A stretch of 64,000 nucleotides of DNA from an uncultured Parabacteroides sp. (lineage in GTDB: Bacteria; Bacteroidota; Bacteroidia; Bacteroidales; Tannerellaceae). The position numbers and the translations under genes were made by a program. The DNA lies in NCBI RefSeq assembly GCF_902493135.1, contig NZ_CABUOD010000001.1, positions 159,075 through 223,074 of the forward strand, written 5' to 3'. This document shows positions 9,328-17,510 of this stretch, in pieces (positions within the stretch are counted from its first letter, which is position 1; each line of letters begins with the position of its first letter). Below the pieces are notes generated by a model. The model was given only the letters and a program-made list of their open reading frames with translations, had not been told where the DNA came from and made no database searches.

Positions 9328-10470
9328 ATGAGCAAATTAAAATTAATGACCATTATCGGTACGCGTCCGGAAATCATCCGGTTGGCTGCCGTGATAAAGC
9401 GTTGCGATCGATATTTCGATCAGATCCTGGTGCATACCGGGCAGAACTACGATTATACATTGAACCAGGTGTTTTTTGACGATCTGGGGCTTCGTGCTCC
9501 GAACTATTATCTGGATGCGGTAGGCAAGGACCTGGGAGAAACGATCGGCAATATCATAACCAAGTCGTACCAGTTGATGGTCGAGGTGAAGCCTGATGCG
9601 GTCCTGGTGCTGGGTGATACGAACTCCTGCCTTTCGGTGATCGGGGCGAAGCGCTTGCATATCCCGATCTTCCACATGGAAGCCGGTAACCGCTGTTTCG
9701 ACGAATGTCTTCCGGAGGAGACAAACCGCCGTATCGTGGATGTGACGGCCGATGTCAACATGTGTTATTCCGAACATGCACGCCGGTACCTGAATGCCGC
9801 CGGTACGCCGAAAGAGCGTACCTATGTCGTCGGCTCGCCGATGGCGGAGGTGTTGCACGAAAACCTGGAACAGATCAAGGCAAGCGACGTCCTGGAGCGT
9901 TTGGGGTTGGAGAAAGGCAAGTATATTCTGCTTTCCGCCCATCGTGAAGAGAATATCGATACGGAAGCTAACTTCTTCAACCTGATGAATGCGGTAAATG
10001 CTATGGCAGAGAAGTACGACATGCCGATTCTTTATTCTTGTCATCCCCGTTCTAAGAAGTTCATCGAACAGCGCGGTTTCCGGTTCGATCCTCGTGTGAT
10101 CCAGCATCAGCCTTTAGGTTTCCACGATTACAACCATCTTCAGATGAATGCTTTTGCCGTCGTATCCGATTCGGGCACGCTTCCGGAGGAAAGCAGTTTC
10201 TTCCTTTCCGTCGGCAATCCTATTCCTGCCGTATGTATCCGCACCAGTACGGAACGTCCGGAGGCATTGGACAAAGGCAACTTCATCCTGGCTGGTATCA
10301 CGACCGAACAGGTGTTGCAGGCGGTGGATGTAGCGGTCGAGATGAATCGGGACGGCGCTTTGGGAATCCCCGTACCCAACTACGTGGACGAGAATGTCTC
10401 CGTGAAGGTTGTCAAGTTGATCCAGAGCTATACGGGAGTTGTGAACAAGATGGTTTGGAGAAAATATTAA
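9328..10470 (+). CDS. capG: UDP-sugar 2-epimerase, CapG (WbjD/FnlC) type
   Basis: A 380-residue non-hydrolysing 2-epimerase of the WecB family. Visible family segments are MTIIGTRPEIIRL, LVHTGQNYDYTLNQ, VLGDTNSCL, FHMEAGNRC, PEETNRR and SDSGTLPEE. In the CapEFG pathway it inverts C2 to give UDP-N-acetyl-L-fucosamine. The ADAVxxSH-like His/Glu pattern is replaced by variants, as usual in this subfamily. It begins 12 bases after capF and ends the nucleotide-sugar block; a wbuC-like remnant follows. Confidence 0.92.
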   Translation: MSKLKLMTIIGTRPEIIRLAAVIKRCDRYFDQILVHTGQNYDYTLNQVFFDDLGLRAPNYYLDAVGKDLGETIGNIITKSYQLMVEVKPDAVLVLGDTNSCLSVIGAKRLHIPIFHMEAGNRCFDECLPEETNRRIVDVTADVNMCYSEHARRYLNAAGTPKERTYVVGSPMAEVLHENLEQIKASDVLERLGLEKGKYILLSAHREENIDTEANFFNLMNAVNAMAEKYDMPILYSCHPRSKKFIEQRGFRFDPRVIQHQPLGFHDYNHLQMNAFAVVSDSGTLPEESSFFLSVGNPIPAVCIRTSTERPEALDKGNFILAGITTEQVLQAVDVAVEMNRDGALGIPVPNYVDENVSVKVVKLIQSYTGVVNKMVWRKY

Positions 10471-10483
10471 TATTAAGGACAAG

Positions 10484-10558
10484 ATGCAACGAATCGACAC
10501 GAATCTATTGAACGAAGTCACAGTACAAGCGATCCTTTCTACCGGCATCAGGCTGTAG
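10484..10558 (+). pseudogene. Possible 5' remnant of a WbuC-type cupin gene
   Basis: A 24-codon frame begins 13 bases after capG with MQRIDTNLLNEVTVQA and then runs into a stop. From memory, this resembles the N-terminus of WbuC-family cupin-fold metalloproteins, which often lie at the end of O-antigen and capsule clusters next to fnlC/capG. The rest of the gene (usually about 130-150 codons) is missing, and an ACTTTTGG/CCAAAAGT palindrome follows 31 bases later. It is probably a deletion remnant. The similarity is short and was not tested by search. Confidence 0.4.
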
Positions 10559-10588
10559 CCTGGACGGTTCAGCCTTGACCTTTCGGTT

Positions 10589-10610
10589 ACTTTTGGATCA
10601 AGCCAAAAGT
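10589..10610. repeat. ACTTTTGG/CCAAAAGT palindromic repeat, copy 1
   Basis: A perfect 8-bp inverted repeat (ACTTTTGG, six-base centre ATCAAG, CCAAAAGT) just upstream of the YjbH-like gene. The same 22-bp sequence occurs at 20740-20761, about 10 kb away, where it lies inside the end of a coding sequence. Two exact copies in different contexts suggest a dispersed palindromic element and not a gene-specific operator. Confidence 0.8.
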
Positions 10611-10623
10611 AGTAAAACAGAAT

Positions 10624-12168
10624 ATGAAAAACAAAAAAATAAAGAAAACCTTATTGACAATCAGCATCTCATTGTCGATTATCAATTCTCAATTGTCAAT
10701 TGCCCAACGCTCGTTGGGCGTAACCGGTCTGCTGAACATCCCTTCGGCCGATATGCAGGAGGACGGTACGTTCATGGCGGGAGGCAACTACCTGCCTGAG
10801 GAGATGCTGCCCCGGGAGTGGGGATATAATTCGGGGAACTATTTCGTGAACCTGACGTTCCTGCCTTTTATGGAGGTGGCATACCGGTGCACGTTGCTGA
10901 AGGTCGAAAGTACCGGCAAATGGAATCAGGACCGTTCGGTCTCCCTGCGCCTGCGTCCGTTGAAGGAGGGAAAATGGTGGCCGTCGGTCGTGGTCGGTTC
11001 GAATGACTTGCTGACGACCGGAGAATTGAATCCATTTCACGAATCGGGCGGGAACCGTTATTTCTCTTCCGTCTATGCGGTCGGGACGAAGCATTTCGGT
11101 TTCTACGGCCATGATATCGGTGTGACGGCAGGAGGGCATGTCCCGTTCCGCAGCAGAAGCGAAAACAAGGGGGTATTCGGCGGGGTGAGCTACCGTCCGG
11201 CGTTCCTGAAGCCGCTTGAGGTGATGGCGGAATATGACTCGAAGGTGGTGAACGTGGGGCTGTCGGCCCGGCTGTTCGACCATTTTTCCTTGTATGCCTA
11301 TTGCTACGATTTCAAGACGGTGGCGGGCGGGATCCGGTATGAGCTGACGCCCCGGCTTCGCGCGTTCCGGTCCGATGAGGTCCGTATACCTTGGGACGGA
11401 CGGGTGGAGCTGGTGCTTTATCCGCAGATCACGTTGAACAATTCGTGGCTGGACAAGATATACGGAGCGGTGATCAACATCGCTCCGGCGTTGGAGGCGC
11501 GGCTCTGGAAAGGGGCGGCTTTCACGGGGCAGGTGATCCTGCCGGTCTGGAACAATATGGTCGGGCAGATGGACTATATCCGGGCGGGGGTGCTTGCCCT
11601 GAGCCAGGAGTTCGGATTGCCGGGAGGGGCTTTCGGACGGGTGTCGGTCGGCAACTTCACGAACAACCGGATGGGGGCGGACCTGAAGCTGCGCTATGTC
11701 ACGCCGGACGATCGTTGGATGTTCGGCCTGGAAGGCGGTGTGACCGGATCGTCCACCTTTTACGAGGGCAAATGGCAGGTGTCGAATTGGAAGCGGGTAA
11801 GCGGGGCGGCGGAGGTCCGTTTCCGCGAAAGGCGTTTTAATCTGGATTTCAATTTGGGCGTGCACCGCTATATCTATGGCGACTACGGGGTGCGGGTGGA
11901 CTGCATCCGCCATTTCGGACGGACAACAGCCGGCCTGTACGCCATGTACACGGGAGGTGAGGCGAACGGCGGTTTTCATTTTGCTGTCCCGTTGCCGCAG
12001 TGGGGAAAGTCACGCAAGGTACGGGTGCGTCTGCCGGAATATTACCAGATGGAATATTCGGGACAGAGCGGCCTCGAATACTTCCGCCGGAAACTCGGAC
12101 AAGACTACGAGACCTGTCCGGATGAAAGCAATGTCCTTCCTTATGACAGAAGAAATTATGATCTATGA
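10624..12168 (+). CDS. YjbH-like outer-membrane exopolysaccharide protein
   Basis: A 514-residue exported protein. A hydrophobic leader ends near residue 28 (SIAQ), and the mature part begins with GVTGLLNIPSADMQEDGTF and contains AEYDSKVVNVG, both typical of the YjbH family. Alternating aromatic strands through the rest suggest a beta-barrel. YjbH proteins accompany polysaccharide export systems, although their exact function is not settled. The leader is odd: the residues INSQLSIA are encoded by an ATTGTCAATT-type repeat, and a GCCCAACG/CGTTGGGC hairpin (10702-10719) follows within the first mature codons. It lies between the nucleotide-sugar genes and the export genes. Confidence 0.82.
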   Translation: MKNKKIKKTLLTISISLSIINSQLSIAQRSLGVTGLLNIPSADMQEDGTFMAGGNYLPEEMLPREWGYNSGNYFVNLTFLPFMEVAYRCTLLKVESTGKWNQDRSVSLRLRPLKEGKWWPSVVVGSNDLLTTGELNPFHESGGNRYFSSVYAVGTKHFGFYGHDIGVTAGGHVPFRSRSENKGVFGGVSYRPAFLKPLEVMAEYDSKVVNVGLSARLFDHFSLYAYCYDFKTVAGGIRYELTPRLRAFRSDEVRIPWDGRVELVLYPQITLNNSWLDKIYGAVINIAPALEARLWKGAAFTGQVILPVWNNMVGQMDYIRAGVLALSQEFGLPGGAFGRVSVGNFTNNRMGADLKLRYVTPDDRWMFGLEGGVTGSSTFYEGKWQVSNWKRVSGAAEVRFRERRFNLDFNLGVHRYIYGDYGVRVDCIRHFGRTTAGLYAMYTGGEANGGFHFAVPLPQWGKSRKVRVRLPEYYQMEYSGQSGLEYFRRKLGQDYETCPDESNVLPYDRRNYDL

Positions 12169-12237
12169 TCTGTTGCTGTCGGCTGAAGTCGACGGACATG
12201 GGAAATATCTTTTAATAACATAATAATTTTATTTTAA

Positions 12238-13479
12238 ATGAGTATGAAAAAGAAAAATTTGTGGAGCGCAGTGCTGGCCATGAGCTTGGCTGTGACATTG
12301 AGTGTGGGGTCGGCAGGATGTAGTAAGGATAACGAACCGACTCCTGAAATCGTAGAGAATCCGTTGGATAAGGAGGTCTACTATATTGTAGGTAAGGTGA
12401 CGGAAGACAACAAGGCGCTGGAAGGTGTCGAAGTCGGTGTTTCCGGAAAATCGGCCAAGACTGCTGCCGACGGAACATACCAGTTGGCGGTAGATAAGGT
12501 TGGGACTTATGTCGTGGCATTTGCTAAAGACGGATATGTCGGTGTTTCGGCGGATGCGGTGGTTCCTTCGGGCACACCGAAACAGGGGAGTATCTCTTTG
12601 TCCCAGGCAATGACCTCTTTGGCTACTCCGGTGACCGTATCGGCCGACCAGGACACGGTTGTGTACGACGGACGTACGCATGTGGCCGAACTGGCTGTTC
12701 CGGCAGGAGCCGTGAAGGAAGATACCGAGATTACGATGACCGAATATCTGAAAGGGGCGAAAGCCGAAGCGGATCATGCCAGTCTTTCGACAATCAACTG
12801 TACGCCTGACGGACTGAAATTTGAAAAGAGCGTGGAAGTGGCGGTGAAGAACGCGACCAGCAACGCGATCAGCTTTGCCGATGTAAAACATTTTGTGGAA
12901 GATGGCAATGCTTGGAAAGAAATGGGCACGGCCGATTTCGATGCGGACCGCAATGTTTATGCCTGTTCTTTGGATGGTTTCTCGAACCACTCTTTCGGTC
13001 CGGTTTATTCGGTATCCGATGCCGGTAGCTCGACAGAAAACCTGTCTACCGTCACAATCGACAACTTAGGCAAGATGGATGCCGCCGAACAGGAAGTTGC
13101 AGGTAAGCAGAAAATCGGCTGGGAAATCCGGGGCGACCTGAAACAGTTGTTGAGCGGCACGTTCTCCGCTTTGAGCGCCTCCGATCTCGAAAGCCTGGCA
13201 AGACAGCTGAACGCGGCCATCACGTCTACCAAAGGTTCGGCTGCCGGTGTGGAAGAGATTCCTTTCTCACTCGGTACGGCCAAAGTGGACGGAGACCAGA
13301 AGGTGACGATCGACATGAAGGCTAAGAAAAACCTTTCTTCCTTTTCTGTCAATTTCAATTACCAGGGTCGTGTCGTTCCGTTCAGCGTGGAAATCGCAAC
13401 ATACGCAGGTGTAAGCACGACGATCACTAAAGAAGGCGGTGCAAGCCATCCTGCACACGGTGGCGGCGTTGTCCAATAA
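12238..13479 (+). CDS. Exported lipoprotein with a carboxypeptidase-regulatory-like domain
   Basis: A 413-residue protein with a signal peptide and lipobox (VGSAGC, cleavage before the Cys near residue 23). The ATG at 12238 was taken; another ATG at 12244 (MKKKN) would serve equally well. Residues of about 40-120 (VGKVTEDNKALEGVEV, then ADGTYQLAV) resemble a transthyretin-like CarboxypepD_reg domain common in Bacteroidetes surface proteins. The central and C-terminal regions are beta-rich and unassigned, ending in a His/Gly-rich tail (HPAHGGG). Its place between the YjbH-like protein and the exporter suggests a surface or periplasmic role in polysaccharide export. The function is unknown. Confidence 0.7.
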   Translation: MSMKKKNLWSAVLAMSLAVTLSVGSAGCSKDNEPTPEIVENPLDKEVYYIVGKVTEDNKALEGVEVGVSGKSAKTAADGTYQLAVDKVGTYVVAFAKDGYVGVSADAVVPSGTPKQGSISLSQAMTSLATPVTVSADQDTVVYDGRTHVAELAVPAGAVKEDTEITMTEYLKGAKAEADHASLSTINCTPDGLKFEKSVEVAVKNATSNAISFADVKHFVEDGNAWKEMGTADFDADRNVYACSLDGFSNHSFGPVYSVSDAGSSTENLSTVTIDNLGKMDAAEQEVAGKQKIGWEIRGDLKQLLSGTFSALSASDLESLARQLNAAITSTKGSAAGVEEIPFSLGTAKVDGDQKVTIDMKAKKNLSSFSVNFNYQGRVVPFSVEIATYAGVSTTITKEGGASHPAHGGGVVQ

Positions 13480-13511
13480 GTCGCATTTGTTTATTTAATA
13501 AATAAAGAAGA

Positions 13512-14297
13512 GTGAAAATTTGGAATTATATGTTGATGTGCGTGGTGGTACTTTGTACCTCCTGCGCATCTTCCAAGAAAGTGGTTTACCTCCAGGATGT
13601 CGTCCCGCTGAAGCAGCAGGTGATCGAACAGAAATATGAAGTGTATATCCATAACGACGATCTGCTGGCGATTATGGTAAACAGCAAGAACCCGGAACTG
13701 GCATTGCCGTTCAATATGCCGTTGGTGACTTACCAGTTGGGAAGTGAAAGCAGCGGACAGCAGCGTGTGCTGGGCTATCTGGTGGATACCAACGGAGACA
13801 TCGATTTTCCGATCCTCGGCAAGTTGCATGTGGCGGGACTGACCCGTTTGCAGCTGACGGACCTGATCAAGCAACGCCTGATAGAGGAAGACCTGATCAA
13901 GGATCCGATCGTGACGGTTCAATTCCTGAACTATAAGGTGGCGGTGATGGGTGAAGTGAACCGTCCGGGTTCGTTCAATATCTCCGGCGACCGTATTACC
14001 CTGCTGGAAGCCTTGAGTATGGCGGGTGACCTGACGATCTACGGGCGACGGGACCGGGTAGCCGTGATCCGCGAGAAAGACGGGAAACGGACGATCCTGA
14101 TGCACGATCTCCGTTCATCCGATATCTTCAATTCTCCTTGCTATTATCTGCAACAGAACGATATCGTGTATGTCGAACCGAACAAGGCGAAAGCGGGACA
14201 GAGCGAGATCAACCAGAACAAGTCGGTGGGAGTGTGGTTGTCCGCCGCTTCGATCCTGGTTTCCATCGCGTCTCTGATTGTGACATTAACAAAGTAA
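13512..14297 (+). CDS. Polysaccharide export lipoprotein (Wza/OMA family)
   Basis: A 261-residue exporter of the Poly_export/SLBB type. The lipobox is LCTSC near residue 17. The start chosen is GTG at 13512, preceded by an AAGAAGA stretch; ATG at 13530 would leave only a very short leader. The Poly_export domain covers about residues 40-140 (LLAIMVNSK, GDIDFPILGKLHVAGLT), and an SLBB segment follows (VAVMGEVNRPGSFN). A C-terminal hydrophobic stretch (about 235-258) could insert in the outer membrane. It would form the outer-membrane channel with the Wzc-type protein encoded next. Confidence 0.9.
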   Translation: MKIWNYMLMCVVVLCTSCASSKKVVYLQDVVPLKQQVIEQKYEVYIHNDDLLAIMVNSKNPELALPFNMPLVTYQLGSESSGQQRVLGYLVDTNGDIDFPILGKLHVAGLTRLQLTDLIKQRLIEEDLIKDPIVTVQFLNYKVAVMGEVNRPGSFNISGDRITLLEALSMAGDLTIYGRRDRVAVIREKDGKRTILMHDLRSSDIFNSPCYYLQQNDIVYVEPNKAKAGQSEINQNKSVGVWLSAASILVSIASLIVTLTK

Positions 14298-14310
14298 AAA
14301 AAGAGAACCT

Positions 14311-16680
14311 ATGAACACAGAACAAGAAACGAACACCCGCGTGGATGAGAACGAATTGAACCTGGGGGACATCCTGCAAACGGTGTTGGCTAACTGGTAT
14401 TGGTTTGTTCTGTCTGTCGTGGTATGTGCCGGAGTGGCGTTCCTCTATCTGAAGTGGGCGCCCAAGGTATATACCCGGACGGCTTCGGTACTGATCAAGG
14501 ACGATGCGAAGGGCGGGGCGATGAGCGAGTCGGCCGCTTTCGAGGATTTAGGACTTTTCGGTACGAAGCGGAATGTGGATAATGAAGTGCTGGTATTCAA
14601 GTCCAGGCGATTGATGACCGAAGTGGCACGCAACTTGCATCTGGATGTGAGCTACACGGTAAAGGACGGGCTGCGAACGGTGGAGCTATACACCCAGTCG
14701 CCCGTACAGCTCTCTTTTCCGGATGCTGAAGAGGCGCAGGCCTTTTCGTTACAGGCGGCCCCTGTTTCCGGAAAGGAGGTGATGTTGTCCGGCTTCACCT
14801 TCGGAGATGAGGAGGTTTCGGACGGCAAGCCGATGAAGGTGGCGCTGAACGATACGGTCACGACGCCTGTCGGCAGAGTGGTGGTGGTTCCGTCGCTTTA
14901 CTATGGCGACAAGTATTTCAATACGACTGTGCAGGTGACGAAATCGCCGTTGCAGAATGTGGCGCTCCGTTTCCAGGACGTCTTGCAGGCCACTTTGGCG
15001 AGCAAGACGGCTACGATCATCAACCTGACGTTCCAGGATGTCTCCATCCCGCGTGCGGAGGATGTGATCAACACGTTGATCTCTGTTTACAATACGGACG
15101 CAATCAACGACAAGAACCAGATCGTGATGAATACCTCCAATTTCATCAACGACCGTCTGATCGTGATCGAGAAAGAACTGGGGGATGTGGATTCGGATAT
15201 CGAATCGTACAAGCGGGAACATCAGCTGACGGATATCTCGTCCGAGACGGGCATGTACCTGCAGACGTCCAGCCAGTACCGTCAGGAGGGGTTGAGCCTG
15301 GAGAACCAGTTGAGCCTGGCGAAATATATCAAGAACTACCTGACGGACCCGGGCAAGAACTCGGACCTGATCCCTGCGAATACGGGTATATCGGATGTGA
15401 ACATCGAGTCGCAGATCGGGGAGTTCAACGAGATGTTGCTGAAACGCGACAAACTGATCAGCAACAGCAGCGGCAAGAACCCGGTGGTGCAGGACCTGAA
15501 CAATTCGTTGATCGCGATGAAACAGACCATCATCCGTTCGGTGGACAACCTGATCGTCGGTCTGAACATCAAGATCAAGAATATCCGGGCGCAGGAGGAA
15601 CAGACGAGTCGCCGCATATCGGCCGTGCCGACCCAGCAGAAGGAGGTCCTTTCGGTGGAACGCCGCCAGAAGATCAAGGAAGAGCTGTATCTCTACCTGC
15701 TGAACAAGCGCGAGGAGAACGAGCTGACGCAGCGGATGACGGAAAGCAACGCCCGTATCATCGACCCGGCAGCGGGAAGCAATGCTCCGGTCGCTCCTAA
15801 GTCGATGATGATCCTGCTGGCTTCCCTCGTGTTGGGAGGTGCGATACCGGCAGGTGTTCTGTGGTTGTTGATGGTTAGCGACACGAAAGTACGTTCGCGG
15901 AAGGATGTGGAGGGGGTACTCTCCGTGCCGTTCCTGGGTGAGATCCCGATGCGCGACAAAAAGGACAAGGGCGAAGTGGTGGTGCATGAAAACGGCCGCG
16001 ATTCGGTTTCGGAGGCGTTCCGTATCGTGCGTACCAACATGGATTTCATGCGGGTGAAGGAGAAGAACATGCAGGTGGTGATGTTCACCTCGTTCAATCC
16101 GGGAGCCGGCAAGACATTCGTCTCCATCAACCTGGCGATGAGTTTGGCCCTCACGCACAAGAAGGTCGTTTTGGTCGATCTCGATATTCGTAAGGGTACC
16201 CTTAGCTCCCATGTCCAGGTATCGGACATGGGAGTGACCAATTACCTTTCCGGCCGCATCGATAACGTCGACGAAATCATCCGGAAAGGGGAACTGTACG
16301 ACAAGCTGGATATCATCCATGCCGGTCCCGTTCCGCCCAACCCGGCCGAACTCTTGTTGAGCGACCGGTTGGAGGCTTTGATCGCCGAGCTACGCAAACG
16401 GTATGATTATATTATCCTGGACAACGTTCCGGCCGGAGTGGTTGCAGATGCGGTGATCGTCAACCGGGTGGCCGACCTGACGATCTATGTCGTCCGTGCG
16501 GGCAAAATGGATCGTCGTGCCCTTCCCGAAGTGGAGAAACTCTATCGGGAAGGCAAGTTGCGTAACATGAGTCTGATCCTGAACGGAACGGTCTACAAGC
16601 ATGGTGCGTATGGCTACCATTATGGGTATGGATACGGTTATGGCTACGGATATGGTTATGAACAACGTAAAAACAAATAG
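14311..16680 (+). CDS. Chain-length determinant/BY-kinase (Wzc type)
   Basis: A 789-residue inner-membrane protein. A Wzz domain with the first transmembrane segment lies near residues 29-47, a long periplasmic coiled-coil region spans to about 480, and a second transmembrane segment lies near 495-515. The cytoplasmic BY-kinase domain follows: Walker A GAGKT at 598-602 and Walker A' VVLVDLDIRKG near 625. The C-terminus is a Tyr-rich tail (repeated Gly-Tyr from about 770), the expected autophosphorylation cluster; tail phosphorylation controls polymer length and export. The wza-wzc-phosphatase order is a complete export-control unit. Confidence 0.95.
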   Translation: MNTEQETNTRVDENELNLGDILQTVLANWYWFVLSVVVCAGVAFLYLKWAPKVYTRTASVLIKDDAKGGAMSESAAFEDLGLFGTKRNVDNEVLVFKSRRLMTEVARNLHLDVSYTVKDGLRTVELYTQSPVQLSFPDAEEAQAFSLQAAPVSGKEVMLSGFTFGDEEVSDGKPMKVALNDTVTTPVGRVVVVPSLYYGDKYFNTTVQVTKSPLQNVALRFQDVLQATLASKTATIINLTFQDVSIPRAEDVINTLISVYNTDAINDKNQIVMNTSNFINDRLIVIEKELGDVDSDIESYKREHQLTDISSETGMYLQTSSQYRQEGLSLENQLSLAKYIKNYLTDPGKNSDLIPANTGISDVNIESQIGEFNEMLLKRDKLISNSSGKNPVVQDLNNSLIAMKQTIIRSVDNLIVGLNIKIKNIRAQEEQTSRRISAVPTQQKEVLSVERRQKIKEELYLYLLNKREENELTQRMTESNARIIDPAAGSNAPVAPKSMMILLASLVLGGAIPAGVLWLLMVSDTKVRSRKDVEGVLSVPFLGEIPMRDKKDKGEVVVHENGRDSVSEAFRIVRTNMDFMRVKEKNMQVVMFTSFNPGAGKTFVSINLAMSLALTHKKVVLVDLDIRKGTLSSHVQVSDMGVTNYLSGRIDNVDEIIRKGELYDKLDIIHAGPVPPNPAELLLSDRLEALIAELRKRYDYIILDNVPAGVVADAVIVNRVADLTIYVVRAGKMDRRALPEVEKLYREGKLRNMSLILNGTVYKHGAYGYHYGYGYGYGYGYGYEQRKNK

Positions 16681-16685
16681 AGAAG

Positions 16686-17408
16686 ATGTTTTCCCTACTT
16701 TTTCCGAAGAAGAACGCGGTTCGCACCGATTTATTTAGGGGGACGGCAGATGTGCATTCACATCTGCTGCCCGGTGTGGACGACGGCGTGCAGAGCGTCG
16801 ACGATATGCGTGCGGCTCTGAAATCGATGCGGGAGGCAGGTGTGGAACGTGTATTCCTGACCCCTCATGTGATGGCGGACCTGCCCGACAACCGGCGCGG
16901 TTATCTGCTGGGCCGTTTTGCCTGCGTGAAAATGTTTGCCCCGGAAGGGATCGAGTTGAGGCTGGCGGCGGAGTATATGCTGGATGCAGGTTTCCGTTTG
17001 CAGATGGCGGACGGATTGTTGACGTATGCGGACAGGCAGGTCCTGGTCGAGACTTCTTATCTCTCGCCTCCTCCCGACTACCTGAATTTGCTTTACGAGT
17101 TGAGGCTGGAGGGCTACACGCCTGTCTTGGCCCATCCGGAGCGGTATATGTATATGACGAAGGTGGATTATTTCCGGCTGAAGGACAAAGGCTACAAGTT
17201 CCAGCTGAACTTGTTCTCCCTTGCCGGCGTGTACGGCGCCCGTCCTGCCAAATATGCCGCATACCTGATGAAGGAAGGCTTCTACGACTACGCCGGCTCC
17301 GACCTGCATCATCCTGACGACTACGAAAGAAACCTCACCCGCCTGAAACTTTCGGGCAAAATGATCGACAGGCTCAAAAGGGTGCTGGAAAATAATAAGA
17401 GGCTATAG
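16686..17408 (+). CDS. Tyrosine-protein phosphatase, CpsB/YwqE PHP type
   Basis: A 240-residue PHP-superfamily protein. The metal-binding motifs are clear: DVHSHLLPGVDDG near residue 20, LTPHV near 58, AHPERY near 139 and GSDLHH near 205. CpsB-type enzymes are Mn-dependent phosphotyrosine phosphatases that reset the Tyr-rich tail of the partner kinase. It starts five bases after the Wzc-type gene, fitting the kinase/phosphatase pairing, and is the last gene of the polysaccharide locus. Confidence 0.92.
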   Translation: MFSLLFPKKNAVRTDLFRGTADVHSHLLPGVDDGVQSVDDMRAALKSMREAGVERVFLTPHVMADLPDNRRGYLLGRFACVKMFAPEGIELRLAAEYMLDAGFRLQMADGLLTYADRQVLVETSYLSPPPDYLNLLYELRLEGYTPVLAHPERYMYMTKVDYFRLKDKGYKFQLNLFSLAGVYGARPAKYAAYLMKEGFYDYAGSDLHHPDDYERNLTRLKLSGKMIDRLKRVLENNKRL

Positions 17409-17472
17409 TTTTTATTTATTACTCCATAGATAAAACTGATAGACTTTCTACATACCTCCTGATAATTATGCC

Positions 17473-17480
17473 TACCTTTG
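17473..17480 (+). promoter_or_regulatory. Bacteroidetes -7 promoter element (TACCTTTG) for the cytochrome c peroxidase gene
   Basis: TACCTTTG matches the TAnnTTTG consensus and lies 30 bases before the ATG at 17511. No convincing -33 TTG at the usual spacing is seen. It excludes an upstream in-frame TTG at 17478 as the start. Confidence 0.6.
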
Positions 17481-17510
17481 CATTTAACAAATCTAAATAA
17501 ACCAATAATT

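Noticed and set aside
14749..16320. Long minus-strand frame (523 codons) opposite the Wzc-type gene
   Set aside because: Same reason: His/Gln/Arg-rich translation, no domain and complete overlap with a well-supported gene.
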